Shown here: positions 1-9,483 of the stretch, piece after piece
Position numbering within the stretch: the stretch's first letter is position 1
Layout: each line of letters opens with the position of its first letter
NCBI RefSeq assembly: GCF_008973755.1
Contig: NZ_WBOM01000003.1
Location: 466,053-530,052, forward strand
Origin: Nitrincola alkalilacustris
GTDB lineage: Bacteria > Pseudomonadota > Gammaproteobacteria > Pseudomonadales > Balneatricaceae
DNA length: 64,000 nucleotides
Direction of reading: 5' to 3'
Program-made: the position numbers and the translations under genes
Notes under the pieces: model-generated
Database searches by the model: none
Seen by the model: the letters and a program-made list of their open reading frames with translations, nothing else
Told to the model about the DNA's origin: nothing

Positions 1-845
1 ATGTGCATGCACTCTCTTTCGTTGGCTCCACACCGATTGCCAACTACATCTATGAAACAGGTGCGCATTACGGCAAGCGTGTTCAGGCACTCGGCGGTGC
101 CAAGAACCATATGCTGGTGATGCCCGATGCCGATCTTGATAAGACCATCGATGCATTGATGGGCGCAGCCTATGGTTCTGCGGGTGAGCGCTGCATGGCA
201 ATTTCGGTCGCTGTACTGGTGGGTGATGTTGCAGACAAAATCATTCCTGAGCTGGCAGAACGGGCTCGCAATCTCAAGATTAAAAACGGTACTGAACTGG
301 ATGCTGAGATGGGTCCAATTGTCACTGCAGCGGCTTTGCAGCGGATTACCGGTTATATCGAGAAAGGTGTTGAAGAGGGCGCATCACTGGTGGTGGATGG
401 CCGCGATTATCAGGTTGAAGGGCATGAAGAGGGTTTCTGGCTCGGTGGAACGCTGTTCGATCATGTCACACCTGATATGACCATCTATAAGGAAGAGATC
501 TTTGGCCCGGTACTGGTATGCGTCCGTGCAAAAGACTTTGCCGAAGGCCTGGAGCTGATCAATAACCATGAGTTCGGTAATGGCGTGTCGCTGTTTACCC
601 GTGATGGCAATATTGCGCGCGAGTTCGGCCGTCATGTACAGGTTGGCATGGTGGGTATCAACGTGCCGATTCCAGTTCCGATGGCTTGGCACGGTTTCGG
701 TGGCTGGAAGAAGAGTCTGTTCGGCGATATGCATGCCTATGGCGAAGAGGGAGTACGTTTTTACACCAAGCAGAAGTCGATCATGCAGCGTTGGCCTGAA
801 AGCATTGCAAAGGGTGCTGAGTTCACCATGCCAGTCTCTCAGTAA
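1..845 (+). CDS. dddC: DddC/MmsA-like CoA-acylating semialdehyde dehydrogenase, 5' end cut by the window
   Basis: C-terminal 280 residues of a methylmalonate/malonate-semialdehyde dehydrogenase; the frame is open to the left edge, and the first in-frame GTG is an internal valine, not a start. The piece begins at the [11 protein letters not shown] motif after the cofactor fold, carries the catalytic cysteine in GERCMA (codon at 192-194) and the family glutamate in KEEIFGPVL. MmsA enzymes convert malonate or methylmalonate semialdehyde to acetyl- or propionyl-CoA with NAD+ and CoA. An ordinary mmsA role in valine or inositol catabolism cannot be excluded from the sequence. What points to DddC is the position 57 bp before a GMC dehydrogenase and then a DddD-type CoA-transferase, the arrangement known for DMSP clusters. 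In that setting it would finish 3-hydroxypropionate oxidation. Confidence 0.85.
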   Translation, partial: VHALSFVGSTPIANYIYETGAHYGKRVQALGGAKNHMLVMPDADLDKTIDALMGAAYGSAGERCMAISVAVLVGDVADKIIPELAERARNLKIKNGTELDAEMGPIVTAAALQRITGYIEKGVEEGASLVVDGRDYQVEGHEEGFWLGGTLFDHVTPDMTIYKEEIFGPVLVCVRAKDFAEGLELINNHEFGNGVSLFTRDGNIAREFGRHVQVGMVGINVPIPVPMAWHGFGGWKKSLFGDMHAYGEEGVRFYTKQKSIMQRWPESIAKGAEFTMPVSQ

Positions 846-902
846 TCAGGTATTAGATACAAAAGTAAAGCTATTATGACGCTGAAAAGGAGTTGAGTTG
901 CC

Positions 903-2564
903 ATGCCGCGTGATGCATTTGACTATGTTGTAGTAGGGGCCGGAACGGCTGGCTGCCTGCTGGCCAACCGCCTCAGTCAGGACCCATCCAAAACGGTTCT
1001 GCTGCTGGAAGCGGGTAAACGGGATAACTATCCCTGGATACATATCCCGGTTGGTTATCTCTACTGCATAGGTAATCCCCGTACCGACTGGCTCTATCAG
1101 ACTGAGCCGGATGCGGGTCTCAACGGACGTTCATTACGCTATCCGCGCGGCAAAACACTGGGTGGCTGCTCATCAATCAATGGCATGATCTATATGCGTG
1201 GCCAGGCACGAGATTATGATCAATGGGCTGCGCTGACAGGCGATAACAGTTGGAGTTGGGAACACTCTCTGCCCGACTTTAAAGCGCACGAAAATCACTA
1301 TCGACTTGATGATGGCAATAATCCCAGCGGCCAGAAGGGCGTTCCTTTTGCGGAGCTTCATGGCCATGGTGGCGAGTGGCGTGTCGAGAAGCAGCGCTTG
1401 CGCTGGGAAATTCTGGACAGCTTTGCCGATGCTGCCGTCCAGGCAGGCATTGAACGATCAGCTGATTTCAATACGGGTGATAATGCCGGGATAGGCTATT
1501 TTGAGGTTAACCAGCGTCAGGGCTGGCGCTGGAACACTGCCAAGGCATTTCTTAACCCTGCACGCAAGCGCCCGAATCTGACCATCTGGACTGAATCTCA
1601 GGTTGAGCGTCTGATCTTTGATGATACTGGCAATGAGCAGCCTCGTTGCTCCGGTGCGGTGGTGCGCCGTGGTGGTGATGCTATGACGGTGAGGGTGAAT
1701 CGTGAGGTGATTCTCAGTGCCGGCGCGATAGGATCGCCTCAGATCCTGCAGCTGTCGGGGATAGGCCCTGCAGCACTGCTCAAACAGCATGATATACAGG
1801 TCGTGGTGGATGCGCCGGGGGTAGGCGAAAATCTGCAGGATCATCTGCAGATACGTGCCGTATTCAAGGTGAAGGGCGTCAAAACGCTGAATACTCTGGC
1901 CAACAACCTGTTCGGAAAGGCGATGATTGGCCTGGAGTATCTGGTCAAGCGCTCCGGCCCGATGAGTATGGCACCGAGTCAGTTGGGTGCGTTTACCCGT
2001 TCCGACCCGGATCAGCCATATCCCAATCTCGAATATCATGTGCAACCGCTGAGTCTGGATGCCTTTGGTGAGGATCTGCATCCTTTTCCTGCTTTTACAG
2101 CAAGTGTCTGTAACCTCAATCCGACCAGCCGGGGTTTTGTTCGTATACGATCCAACCGCTGTGATGTTGCACCACAGATTGCACCCAACTATCTCAGTAC
2201 CGAGGAGGATCGTAAAGTTGCCGCACAGAGCCTGCGTCAGGTGCGCAATATCGTGTCGCAATCCGCATTGGCGAAATATGAACCGGAAGAGTGGCGCCCA
2301 GGTGTGCAGTATCAGACGGATGACGAGCTGACCAAGCTGGCCGGTGATATCGCAACCACGATATTTCATCCGGTGGGTACCGCTAAAATGGGACGTGATG
2401 ATGATCCTATGGCCGTGGTGGATTCTCGCTTGCGTGTCAGGGGTGTCACTGGGCTGCGTGTGGTGGACGCGAGCATCATGCCGACCATCACCAGCGGTAA
2501 TACCAACTCACCCACCCTGATGATTGCTGAAAAAGCGGCGCGCTGGATAAAAGAGGCCTCTTGA
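903..2564 (+). CDS. dddA: DddA-like GMC-family FAD alcohol dehydrogenase
   Basis: Complete 553-residue glucose-methanol-choline oxidoreductase. An N-terminal FAD-binding GAGTAG loop lies at about residues 12-17, the first GMC signature is [20 protein letters not shown] and the second is [16 protein letters not shown]. Near the C terminus are the catalytic histidine (H489, in [10 protein letters not shown]) and an asparagine-rich SGNTNSPT segment (N533/N535). AAGGAG at 887-892 sits 10 bases before the ATG. The family oxidises primary alcohols such as choline. Between an MmsA-like dehydrogenase and DddD, the best fit is DddA, which oxidises 3-hydroxypropionate to malonate semialdehyde. The substrate is inferred from neighbours, not from residues; a choline or general alcohol dehydrogenase is the alternative. 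Confidence 0.85.
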   Translation: MPRDAFDYVVVGAGTAGCLLANRLSQDPSKTVLLLEAGKRDNYPWIHIPVGYLYCIGNPRTDWLYQTEPDAGLNGRSLRYPRGKTLGGCSSINGMIYMRGQARDYDQWAALTGDNSWSWEHSLPDFKAHENHYRLDDGNNPSGQKGVPFAELHGHGGEWRVEKQRLRWEILDSFADAAVQAGIERSADFNTGDNAGIGYFEVNQRQGWRWNTAKAFLNPARKRPNLTIWTESQVERLIFDDTGNEQPRCSGAVVRRGGDAMTVRVNREVILSAGAIGSPQILQLSGIGPAALLKQHDIQVVVDAPGVGENLQDHLQIRAVFKVKGVKTLNTLANNLFGKAMIGLEYLVKRSGPMSMAPSQLGAFTRSDPDQPYPNLEYHVQPLSLDAFGEDLHPFPAFTASVCNLNPTSRGFVRIRSNRCDVAPQIAPNYLSTEEDRKVAAQSLRQVRNIVSQSALAKYEPEEWRPGVQYQTDDELTKLAGDIATTIFHPVGTAKMGRDDDPMAVVDSRLRVRGVTGLRVVDASIMPTITSGNTNSPTLMIAEKAARWIKEAS

Positions 2565-2624
2565 GCGTTGTTCAGTCCAGCTAATCAATAGTGGCAAGCA
2601 AGACAAATACCTTTGAGGGTGAAC

Positions 2625-5138
2625 ATGATGACTCTGAAAGCTCACTCGAACCTGCCACTTGCTGGCGTAAAAGTGGTTGATTTTGGTCAATATATGGCTG
2701 GCCCTGCGGTTGCCATGATTATGGCGGATATGGGGGCTACCGTCGTTCATGTGGATCCACCTGGTGGCCCCTTGTGGGATACACCAGCTAATGCCACGCT
2801 GAATCGTAACAAGTTGATCGTGACTGTCGACCTTAAATCCGCAGCAGGTTTGTCGGAGGCGCTGCAACTGATTGAGGAGGCTGATATTGTTATCGAGAGC
2901 TTCCGTCCAGGAGTGATGCAGCGATTGGGTCTGGATTTTGCTGAATTACGACAAGCGCGCCCTGAACTGATTACGCTGTCGATCCCGGGTTTTGCGTCCA
3001 ACGATGAGCTGCGTCGTGACTGGCGTGCATTTGAAAGCGTGATTGCAGCCAATTCCGGTGTATTTACCGATATGGGCTTAAACCGGGTGTTGATGGGGGT
3101 CAATCCCTCCTTTTCACCTCTGCCACTGGCATCTGCCTATGGCACCATGCTGGCGGCATCAGCAACTGTATTGGCACTTCAGGCTCGAGAAAGAACCGGC
3201 CTGGGCGATCAGGTCGAGGTTCCCCTGGTGGCAGCACTGATGGAGGGCCTCAGTTACAACTCCATTAAAATCGACAACTACCCTGAGCGTTACAAAACTC
3301 AGCGCGAACAAGAGATTGAACGCCGCCGCATAGAGGGTTTGCCGATGAACCTCGGCTATGACGAGCTGCAGGAGTTGCTGGACCCTTTCTACCGCAGTTA
3401 CAAATGCAAGGATGGGCGGATGTTCTATGTGGTCTGCCCAAGTCATAAGTACCATGCTAAGCGATGTCTTAAAACGCTGGGTATCTACGATGAGTTGGTC
3501 GAAGAGGGGCTGACGGAAGAGGAGGATACCTATCTGCCAGTCAGTGAATGGAACTCAGATGTCTCCCTTGGGGTTTACCCACTTCCCAAGGTATGGGCTG
3601 ATCGTATCTCTGAAAAAATGAAGGCGGTTTTTTTAACCCGTACATCCAAGGAGTGGGAAAAGATTTTTGGTCGCGGGAAGTTCCCGGGTGCACCGCAGCG
3701 CTGGCTGCAGGAGTGGATACATGATGATCATGCGGAAACAGCAGGCTTGATGGTCGAGGTGGATGACCCTCAGTACGGTATGATGACCCAGCCGGGACCT
3801 ATGGTGTGGTTGCAGGAGAGTGCTCAGGAGATGCTGACCCCTCAACCCAGGGTCTGGACCAGTGTGGAACAGGCATTGGCTGTACTGGGCCGGATGGAAA
3901 CCAAATTGCCACGTGTGCGAGCCAAAAATACACGTGATGGCTGGCTGGAAGGGGTGAGAGTACTGGATCTGTGTAATGTCATTGCAGGGCCGCACTCGGT
4001 CGCCTACCTGGCCCGCTTTGGCGCTGAGGTGATCAAGCTTGATCCGGCAAAACCATTGTATGATTGCTGGAATACCGTGATTTTCGGCATGTCGCATATG
4101 CGCTCAAAACAATCGATATTAACCGACATGCGCTCACCTTCCGGGCGTGAGGTTTTCGAGAAGCTGGTCAAATCAGTAGATGTCATTGTCTGGAATGCGA
4201 CCGATAAGCAGGTCAGTCAGATGGGGCTTGATGAAGCCGGACTGAAGGCGCTGAACCCTGAGGCGATTTTTTGCCAGTTGGACTGCTTCAGCGGCGTGCT
4301 GCCAGGGCCCAGAACCAACTATCTTGGCTATGATGATCTGGTACAGGCTACTACCGGTATCATGTTGCGCTTTGGTGGCAATATGGATACACCTGAAGAG
4401 CATGCTCATGTTGGGACTATAGATGTGATGTGTGGCTTTGGTGCATCACTGGGTATTGCTGCAGCCCTTTATCAAAAACTCAAGACCGGGCGTGTGGGAC
4501 GTCCCAGAACATCTCTGGCTGCCCTGAGTGGGTTGGCGCAGATCCCCTTTTGTTATGATTATGAGCGTCGTGGGTTATTCGATGAACCGTCAGGCCGTGA
4601 AACTAATGGGTATGATGAGCTGACCCGTTTTTACAGTACAGCAGATGGTATTTTGCTGATCAGCGCCTATGAGAAGGATGTACCACTTTTTGAGGATGTG
4701 GAGGGGTTGGTGGGCTTCTCCAGGCTGGAAAAAGAGGAGCGGGCGGCCTTCCTCGCAAACGCTTTCATGAATGCAAAGGCAACGGATTGGGCTGATCGCT
4801 TGCAAGCGGCTGGGATAGGTGCGGCCGTTTGTGAAAATCTGGAAAGTCTGCGTGCTTACAACAGTTGGCCGGCAAATGAGTCAACCGGCATTGAGCGTGG
4901 CAGTTACTCTTTCTCTGTTTATGAGGATCACCCCAGTGGGCATGTTGTGACGCAGCTTGACCCTTATGCAATCCGGCCGTCTCGCGGCAAGATCTATACT
5001 CTTAAACCGGCAGAGAAATACGGGGCATCGACCCGATCTGTACTGAAATCACTCGACTACACTGATCAGGAGATAGATCAGATGATCGATAGTGGTGCTG
5101 TATCCGATAGCTGGAGTAAGGACTACTTGCCTTGCTGA
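2625..5138 (+). CDS. dddD: DddD-like DMSP CoA-transferase/lyase (tandem class III CoA-transferase)
   Basis: 837 residues made of two fused CaiB/BaiF (class III) CoA-transferase modules. The first starts at LAGVKVVDFGQYMAGPAV and the second, about 440 residues later, at LEGVRVLDLCNVIAGPHS. This two-module architecture and length are those of DddD, which attaches CoA to dimethylsulfoniopropionate and cleaves it to DMS and 3-hydroxypropionyl-CoA. The catalytic aspartate position of class III enzymes is kept in the second module (D600, in GTIDVMCGFGAS), while the first module has no aspartate at the equivalent place (SFSPLPLASAYG), as expected for DddD. ATG 2625 is chosen because GAGG at 2615-2618 lies 6 bases upstream; a TTG at 2613 is also in frame. 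It follows dddA by 60 bp. No BCCT-type DMSP transporter is visible in the window. Confidence 0.88.
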   Translation: MMTLKAHSNLPLAGVKVVDFGQYMAGPAVAMIMADMGATVVHVDPPGGPLWDTPANATLNRNKLIVTVDLKSAAGLSEALQLIEEADIVIESFRPGVMQRLGLDFAELRQARPELITLSIPGFASNDELRRDWRAFESVIAANSGVFTDMGLNRVLMGVNPSFSPLPLASAYGTMLAASATVLALQARERTGLGDQVEVPLVAALMEGLSYNSIKIDNYPERYKTQREQEIERRRIEGLPMNLGYDELQELLDPFYRSYKCKDGRMFYVVCPSHKYHAKRCLKTLGIYDELVEEGLTEEEDTYLPVSEWNSDVSLGVYPLPKVWADRISEKMKAVFLTRTSKEWEKIFGRGKFPGAPQRWLQEWIHDDHAETAGLMVEVDDPQYGMMTQPGPMVWLQESAQEMLTPQPRVWTSVEQALAVLGRMETKLPRVRAKNTRDGWLEGVRVLDLCNVIAGPHSVAYLARFGAEVIKLDPAKPLYDCWNTVIFGMSHMRSKQSILTDMRSPSGREVFEKLVKSVDVIVWNATDKQVSQMGLDEAGLKALNPEAIFCQLDCFSGVLPGPRTNYLGYDDLVQATTGIMLRFGGNMDTPEEHAHVGTIDVMCGFGASLGIAAALYQKLKTGRVGRPRTSLAALSGLAQIPFCYDYERRGLFDEPSGRETNGYDELTRFYSTADGILLISAYEKDVPLFEDVEGLVGFSRLEKEERAAFLANAFMNAKATDWADRLQAAGIGAAVCENLESLRAYNSWPANESTGIERGSYSFSVYEDHPSGHVVTQLDPYAIRPSRGKIYTLKPAEKYGASTRSVLKSLDYTDQEIDQMIDSGAVSDSWSKDYLPC

Positions 5139-5303
5139 CAGGCTCTGATTGGTTTGTGGGAAAACGCCAGGCTTGAAACTGTAAGTTGAAGTGTCAGGTG
5201 ACAGTAGCGTAAGGTATTGCCGAGACATTACTGCTGCAGCGATGCAGTATAATGATCGGATAATCCAAAACCGAAGGACGCTTTTCAGCAAAGGGTGTAT
5301 TTC

Positions 5304-6431
5304 ATGGCGCGCTATCCCAAACATATGATCGGACATGGTCCTGTAAACCCTTTCCCGGGTCTAAAGGCCTTGGAGCGGAGACTCGGTCGCGAGATTCCGC
5401 ATCGGCTCGGCTCCAATGAAGGCTTGGATATGCCACATCAGGCATTGCGGCAGCATTTCGGTGATGCCATGGTGGAGCATGTCTACTGCTATGGTGATTG
5501 CGATGCTCAGGGGGTGCGAGAGCGTATCAGTGCGCAACAGGGGATAGAGTTGGATGCGCTGTTGGTGGATGCCGGCGCGGACAGTTTGATCGCCTTGTCA
5601 CTGAGATCTCTGGTTGACCCGGGTGAGGCGGTTGTCTGCGCACGTGGAACCTATCCAACCTTCGCTTATTTTGCGGAGGGTCAGGGTTGTCGATTGGTTG
5701 AGCCACCCTATCTGGAGTCTCCCGGGGTGCTGGCACCCGACATTGATGCGTTGATCGAGGCGGCCAATCAGGAGAATGCGCATCTGGTATATCTTGCCAA
5801 TCCGGATAATCCCAGCGGGCATCTGCATACTGATGATGAAATACGACGTTTGCGTGCCGGTTTGCCGGAGGAGTGCTGGTTGCTGCTGGATGAGGCCTAT
5901 CATGATTTCAGGGATGATGCGGACAGTCCCTTTGCATCAGAAGTGATACCCGGTGTGGTACGCCTGCGGACCCTGTCCAAGGCCCATGGGCTGGCAGGCT
6001 TGCGAGTAGGCTATGCGATTGCCGATCCGGAAGTGCTGGCGATGATGCAGCGTGTTCGCATCCATTATGCAGTGTCGGCCTTGTCGCTTAAGGCGGCCGA
6101 GGTTGTGCTGGATCATCTCGAAGAGGTGCAGCAGCATATTGCAGAGGTCAAATCACGCCGCACACAATTGACGGAGCAGTTGCGCCAACTCGGTGGTGAG
6201 GTGCTGCCCAGCGATACCAATTTCATCGCCGTCCGGTTGCCCAGTGTTGAGCTGGCCGAGCAGGTTCAGCGGGACTTGCTGGCGAATGGATGTTTGGTTG
6301 CACGCCCTGCCAACCCCGCTATGGGCCATATTCTGCGGATAACGGCCGTGGCGGATGCATTGGTTCCCGGGCGTCTGGCGATCCTTGAAGAGGCATTAAA
6401 AAGGATACAAGGTGGATCACACCCGGCTTAA
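5304..6431 (+). CDS. PLP-dependent class I/II aminotransferase (histidinol-phosphate aminotransferase-like)
   Basis: 376 residues of fold-type I aminotransferase. The PLP lysine is K226 in TLSKAHGLAGLRVG, the aspartate that contacts the pyridine nitrogen is D196 in LLLDEAYHDF, and YLANPDNPSGH is the family's asparagine loop. The sequence is nearest the HisC/CobD-like branch, but it lies outside any histidine or cobalamin locus, so a catabolic or non-standard amino-acid substrate is more likely than histidine synthesis. ATG 5304 has AAAGGG 8 bases upstream; an in-frame GTG at 5295 is less well placed. The 3' end overlaps the LysR gene's start codon, so the two are co-transcribed. It begins 165 bp after dddD, and whether it serves DMSP metabolism is unknown. 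Confidence 0.8.
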   Translation: MARYPKHMIGHGPVNPFPGLKALERRLGREIPHRLGSNEGLDMPHQALRQHFGDAMVEHVYCYGDCDAQGVRERISAQQGIELDALLVDAGADSLIALSLRSLVDPGEAVVCARGTYPTFAYFAEGQGCRLVEPPYLESPGVLAPDIDALIEAANQENAHLVYLANPDNPSGHLHTDDEIRRLRAGLPEECWLLLDEAYHDFRDDADSPFASEVIPGVVRLRTLSKAHGLAGLRVGYAIADPEVLAMMQRVRIHYAVSALSLKAAEVVLDHLEEVQQHIAEVKSRRTQLTEQLRQLGGEVLPSDTNFIAVRLPSVELAEQVQRDLLANGCLVARPANPAMGHILRITAVADALVPGRLAILEEALKRIQGGSHPA

Positions 6432-7305
6432 GGCGTTTGTAACAGTTGCGCAGGAAGGAAATCTGACGCGCGCAGCCGAGCGCCTTTACATGACGCAACC
6501 CGCGTTGAGCCTGCAACTGAAAAAGCTTCAGTCTGAGATAGGTCTGGTGCTGTTCGAGCGTACGCCGCGCGGCATGAAAATGACGGATGAAGGCCGCAGG
6601 CTTCTGCCTGCAGCCGAGCGTGCCGTACAGGCTGTCAGTGAATTTGCATCGGCTGCGGCGGGCTTGAAGGGGATGTTGCATGGTGAATTGCGCCTGGGTA
6701 CGATAGTTGATCCCGAGTTTCTGCGCCTGGGCGCTTTTCTGGGGCTGCTGGCCAAACGGCATCCGGGACTCGCGTTTGATCTGCGCCACGGCATGTCGGG
6801 TGCGGTGATGCGAGATGTCGAGATGGGGCAGTTGGATGTGTCCTATACGCTGGGTTTGCCGGGCTTTCATGAGTTACAGGATAAGTTTCATGTAGTGTCG
6901 CTGGCGACCTTCAACTACCGTGTCATCGCGCCGCCAGGCTGGGATTCACAGGTCCGTGGTAAAGGGTGGACAGAGTTGGCGGCTCTGCCCTGGATCGCAA
7001 CACCGCCTGAGTCTGCGCATTCACGACTGCTGAATCGGATCTTTGCTGAGCAAGGGGTAGAACCCCATGTGGTGGCGAGGGTGGATCTGGAGGCATCCAT
7101 GATAGATCTGGTGCGATCAGGTGTGGCACTCGCATTGGCGCGCGACAGTCTGGCTCTGCGTGCTGCGCATGAACAGGGCGTAGTGATTGCCGACAGCGTC
7201 AGTGTTGATGCGGCACTTGGATTCATCTGCCGTAAGGATAGACGCATGGAACCACCGATTATGGCAGCACTTGAAGTAGTGGCCGAGATCTGGGCACGCC
7301 ATTGA
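6412..7305 (+). CDS. LysR-family transcriptional regulator
   Basis: 297 residues with a winged helix-turn-helix at residues 1-60 (FVTVAQEGNLTRAAERLYMT, then QPALSLQLKKL) and a periplasmic-binding-protein-like effector domain after it. The GTG start lies inside the last codons of the aminotransferase (20-base overlap), with AAAAGGA just upstream. Translational coupling to the aminotransferase suggests it controls that gene or the cluster before it. DMSP clusters of related bacteria often carry a LysR regulator (DddR), but nothing in the sequence proves identity with it. It ends 16 bp from the convergent histidine kinase. Confidence 0.85.
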   Translation: MDHTRLKAFVTVAQEGNLTRAAERLYMTQPALSLQLKKLQSEIGLVLFERTPRGMKMTDEGRRLLPAAERAVQAVSEFASAAAGLKGMLHGELRLGTIVDPEFLRLGAFLGLLAKRHPGLAFDLRHGMSGAVMRDVEMGQLDVSYTLGLPGFHELQDKFHVVSLATFNYRVIAPPGWDSQVRGKGWTELAALPWIATPPESAHSRLLNRIFAEQGVEPHVVARVDLEASMIDLVRSGVALALARDSLALRAAHEQGVVIADSVSVDAALGFICRKDRRMEPPIMAALEVVAEIWARH

Positions 7306-7321
7306 CCTGGTAGTTCGACGG

Positions 7322-8674
7322 CTAGCGTTTGTAGGGGAGGGTGGCACTGATCTGTGAGCCGTGCCCCTCCTCGGAATGCAGTGAAAAAGTACCTCCGATC
7401 ACTTCAACCCGCTCCTTCATATTGACCAAACCAATCCCCTGATGTCTTGTACCACGGGTATTGAACCCCTTGCCGTTGTCCATCACCTGAAAATGGATCT
7501 GATCGCCAGTGCTGCTCAGTTGTATGTACACACGATTGGCATCGGCATGTTTTTCGATATTGGTCAGACACTCCTGGGTCAGACGGTAAATGGTGGTTTC
7601 GATATCATCCGGTACCTCCAGTCCATCGAGTGCGAAACTCAGATTGACCTTGATTGAGGTACGCTCCGAAAACTGATCAAGAAGCCCATTCAATGCTGAT
7701 TTCAAGCCGAGATCATCCAGCAGGACCGGACGCAGATTATGTGATATCTGCCTCACCTCTTGCATGGTCTGATTCAACACCTTGCTCGCTATATTCAGAT
7801 CATTCAGGGCAGGGTGCTGTTGAGAGTCTATCTCGAGCTTTTTAACTGCCAACTCAATGCGGAACTTGAGTGAAACCAGCTGCTGGTTTATTCCATCATG
7901 CAGCTCACGGGAAAAGCGTCGGCGCTCATTGACCTGAAGGCGCATGAATTTCTGTACCAGCTCCTGCAGGCGGCTGTCCGCCAGGCGATGCTCATGCAGA
8001 TTTATCGCCAGACCCAGCATGATGATCAATACAACCGTTACCAGCAGTACAGTCATCACAGCGATAAAGCTGTTACGGATATTGGTATCGAAGGAGGTTT
8101 TGACTTTATCCACTTCTGAATAGATGGTGTCGAGATAGAGGCCGGTGCCGAACATCCACTGCCAAGGCTCAATCAATGCCGCATATCCCAGTTTGTCCTC
8201 CTGTTGCATCAGTGGCGGTCGCTCCCAGATATAGCGATGATAGCCGCCTCCCTGATTGGCCGCAGCCAGCAGGTGCTGAATCAACTGATTGCCACTTCGA
8301 TCCTGAAATTCATACAGATCCTGTCCGACAAACTCAGGAATTGTCGGATGCACCAGGTTGATACCATCCTGGCTGTAGGCAAAGAAATAGCCATCCTCTC
8401 CAAAAGTCAGATTGCTGAGCAGTATCTTCACTGCTTGCTGTGCCTGCGCCTCTGTCAGATCAGGATCTCTGATAATCCCGTTGATCGCTGACTGCGCCAG
8501 ATCCACCTGCTCCTTCAGCGCCTGCTTCTTGGACTCCACCAGATTATATTCATATACCTGAAGCACCTGATCAGCCAGATTGCGGGCATGAGTCAGCCCC
8601 AGATAAGAGAGAATACCGGCTGCTGTGAGCAGTGGCAGTATGGCCAGTAACAGAATCTTCGCCTTCAGGTTCAT
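7322..8674 (-). CDS. Cache-domain sensor histidine kinase of the NarL/UhpB type
   Basis: 450 residues: a membrane helix at about 7-27, a periplasmic single-Cache domain at about 35-190 with the DGYFFAYSQDGINLVHP signature, and a second membrane helix at about 203-226. A HisKA_3 dimerisation helix follows with phospho-acceptor H259 (FSRELHDGINQQLVSLKF), then a HATPase_c domain (QECLTNIEKHADA and DNGKGF). Kinases of this kind partner LuxR-type response regulators and often sense small carboxylates. No response regulator gene lies next to it. It is transcribed divergently from a TRAP dctQM pair, which suggests that it senses a substrate of that carrier. Confidence 0.9.
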   Translation of the reverse strand: MNLKAKILLLAILPLLTAAGILSYLGLTHARNLADQVLQVYEYNLVESKKQALKEQVDLAQSAINGIIRDPDLTEAQAQQAVKILLSNLTFGEDGYFFAYSQDGINLVHPTIPEFVGQDLYEFQDRSGNQLIQHLLAAANQGGGYHRYIWERPPLMQQEDKLGYAALIEPWQWMFGTGLYLDTIYSEVDKVKTSFDTNIRNSFIAVMTVLLVTVVLIIMLGLAINLHEHRLADSRLQELVQKFMRLQVNERRRFSRELHDGINQQLVSLKFRIELAVKKLEIDSQQHPALNDLNIASKVLNQTMQEVRQISHNLRPVLLDDLGLKSALNGLLDQFSERTSIKVNLSFALDGLEVPDDIETTIYRLTQECLTNIEKHADANRVYIQLSSTGDQIHFQVMDNGKGFNTRGTRHQGIGLVNMKERVEVIGGTFSLHSEEGHGSQISATLPYKR

Positions 8675-8929
8675 GTGTGTCTCGCATCTGACTGATTTTC
8701 TTTCGTGTGTACAGCGCTCAGGATACTACGGTTATGGTCGCTGTAAGGGCACTTATTAAGAGTACTACATGCAGGTAGTCAGGGGACTACGTAGAAATAC
8801 TGATCAGACTACGTATTTTTTGGCTGATTTTTAGGTACTCATACGAATGGAAAGAGGCATCCAGACAAGGGATCATGCAGCCTGTCACATCCGCCTTAAG
8901 GCTAATAACTATAATCTCTGAGGTAAACA
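8675..8929. promoter_or_regulatory. Divergent control region with 22-bp-spaced KACTAC repeats
   Basis: Intergenic region between the histidine kinase and dctQ. ACTAC occurs at 8764-8768, 8786-8790 and 8808-8812, exactly 22 bp apart (two helical turns). Each is preceded by T or G, and the last two read GACTACGTA. A fourth copy is at 8725-8729, and an inverted copy (GTAGT, 8775-8779) pairs with the first. Regular helical phasing of a short motif between divergent genes is what an array of LuxR-type response regulator sites looks like. The binding protein is not identified. Confidence 0.5.
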
Positions 8930-9481
8930 ATGCAGATAGTGTCATATCTGGTCAGATTGATCTGTTCCATCAATCTGCTCCTTGGCATCATTTTCTCCTG
9001 GTTCTCGCTCGGCATCGTCCTGGTCTGTTTTACCGTTGTGGTCCTGCGTTACTTTTTCTCCACCGGCTTTGTCTGGATGCAGGATCTCTACGTCTGGCTC
9101 AACGGCATGATGTTCATGGGGATTGCGGGTTTCACACTGCTGAAAAACGGCCATGTCCGCGTCGATATCTTCTACCGCGAGGCCAGGGTCAAAACCAAGG
9201 CACTGGTGGATATGTTCGGCACCGTCGTGTTCATCGGCCCCTTCGTCTATGTGCTCTTCTATTACGGCTTGCCCTATGTGCAGCGCTCCTGGCGTTTCAT
9301 GGAGGGATCGGCCAACTTTGGCGGCATGCCGGGGCTGTATATCCTGAAGAGTTTCCTGCTGGTGTTCGCCGTCGTGGTGGCCTTGCAGGCGCTGGCCATG
9401 TTCCTGCGCGGTGTGCTGGTACTGGCAGACCGCGAGGATCTGCTACCGGAATCCCTGCGCTATCATGAAGGGAGTATCTGA
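8930..9481 (+). CDS. dctQ: TRAP transporter small membrane subunit (DctQ)
   Basis: 183 residues with four predicted membrane segments (about 10-35, 47-70, 88-112 and 132-160). It has the DctQ pattern RYFFSTGFVWMQDLYVWLNG and a short periplasmic loop EGSANFGG before the last helix. The small subunit pairs with DctM in Na+-driven uptake of organic acids delivered by a periplasmic DctP. GAGG at 8920-8923 precedes the ATG. dctM follows after 2 bp. There is no dctP gene on either side. Confidence 0.9.
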   Translation: MQIVSYLVRLICSINLLLGIIFSWFSLGIVLVCFTVVVLRYFFSTGFVWMQDLYVWLNGMMFMGIAGFTLLKNGHVRVDIFYREARVKTKALVDMFGTVVFIGPFVYVLFYYGLPYVQRSWRFMEGSANFGGMPGLYILKSFLLVFAVVVALQALAMFLRGVLVLADREDLLPESLRYHEGSI

Positions 9482-9483
9482 GC

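Noticed and set aside
1458..2369. 303-residue open frame antisense to the GMC dehydrogenase
   Set aside because: It lies fully inside a well-supported gene, has no family signature or ribosome-binding site, and shows the histidine- and cysteine-rich look of a shadow frame.
8675..8929. Sigma-54 promoter for the TRAP genes
   Set aside because: No TGGCAC-N5-TTGC-type pair was found in the gap, although dicarboxylate transport genes often use one.
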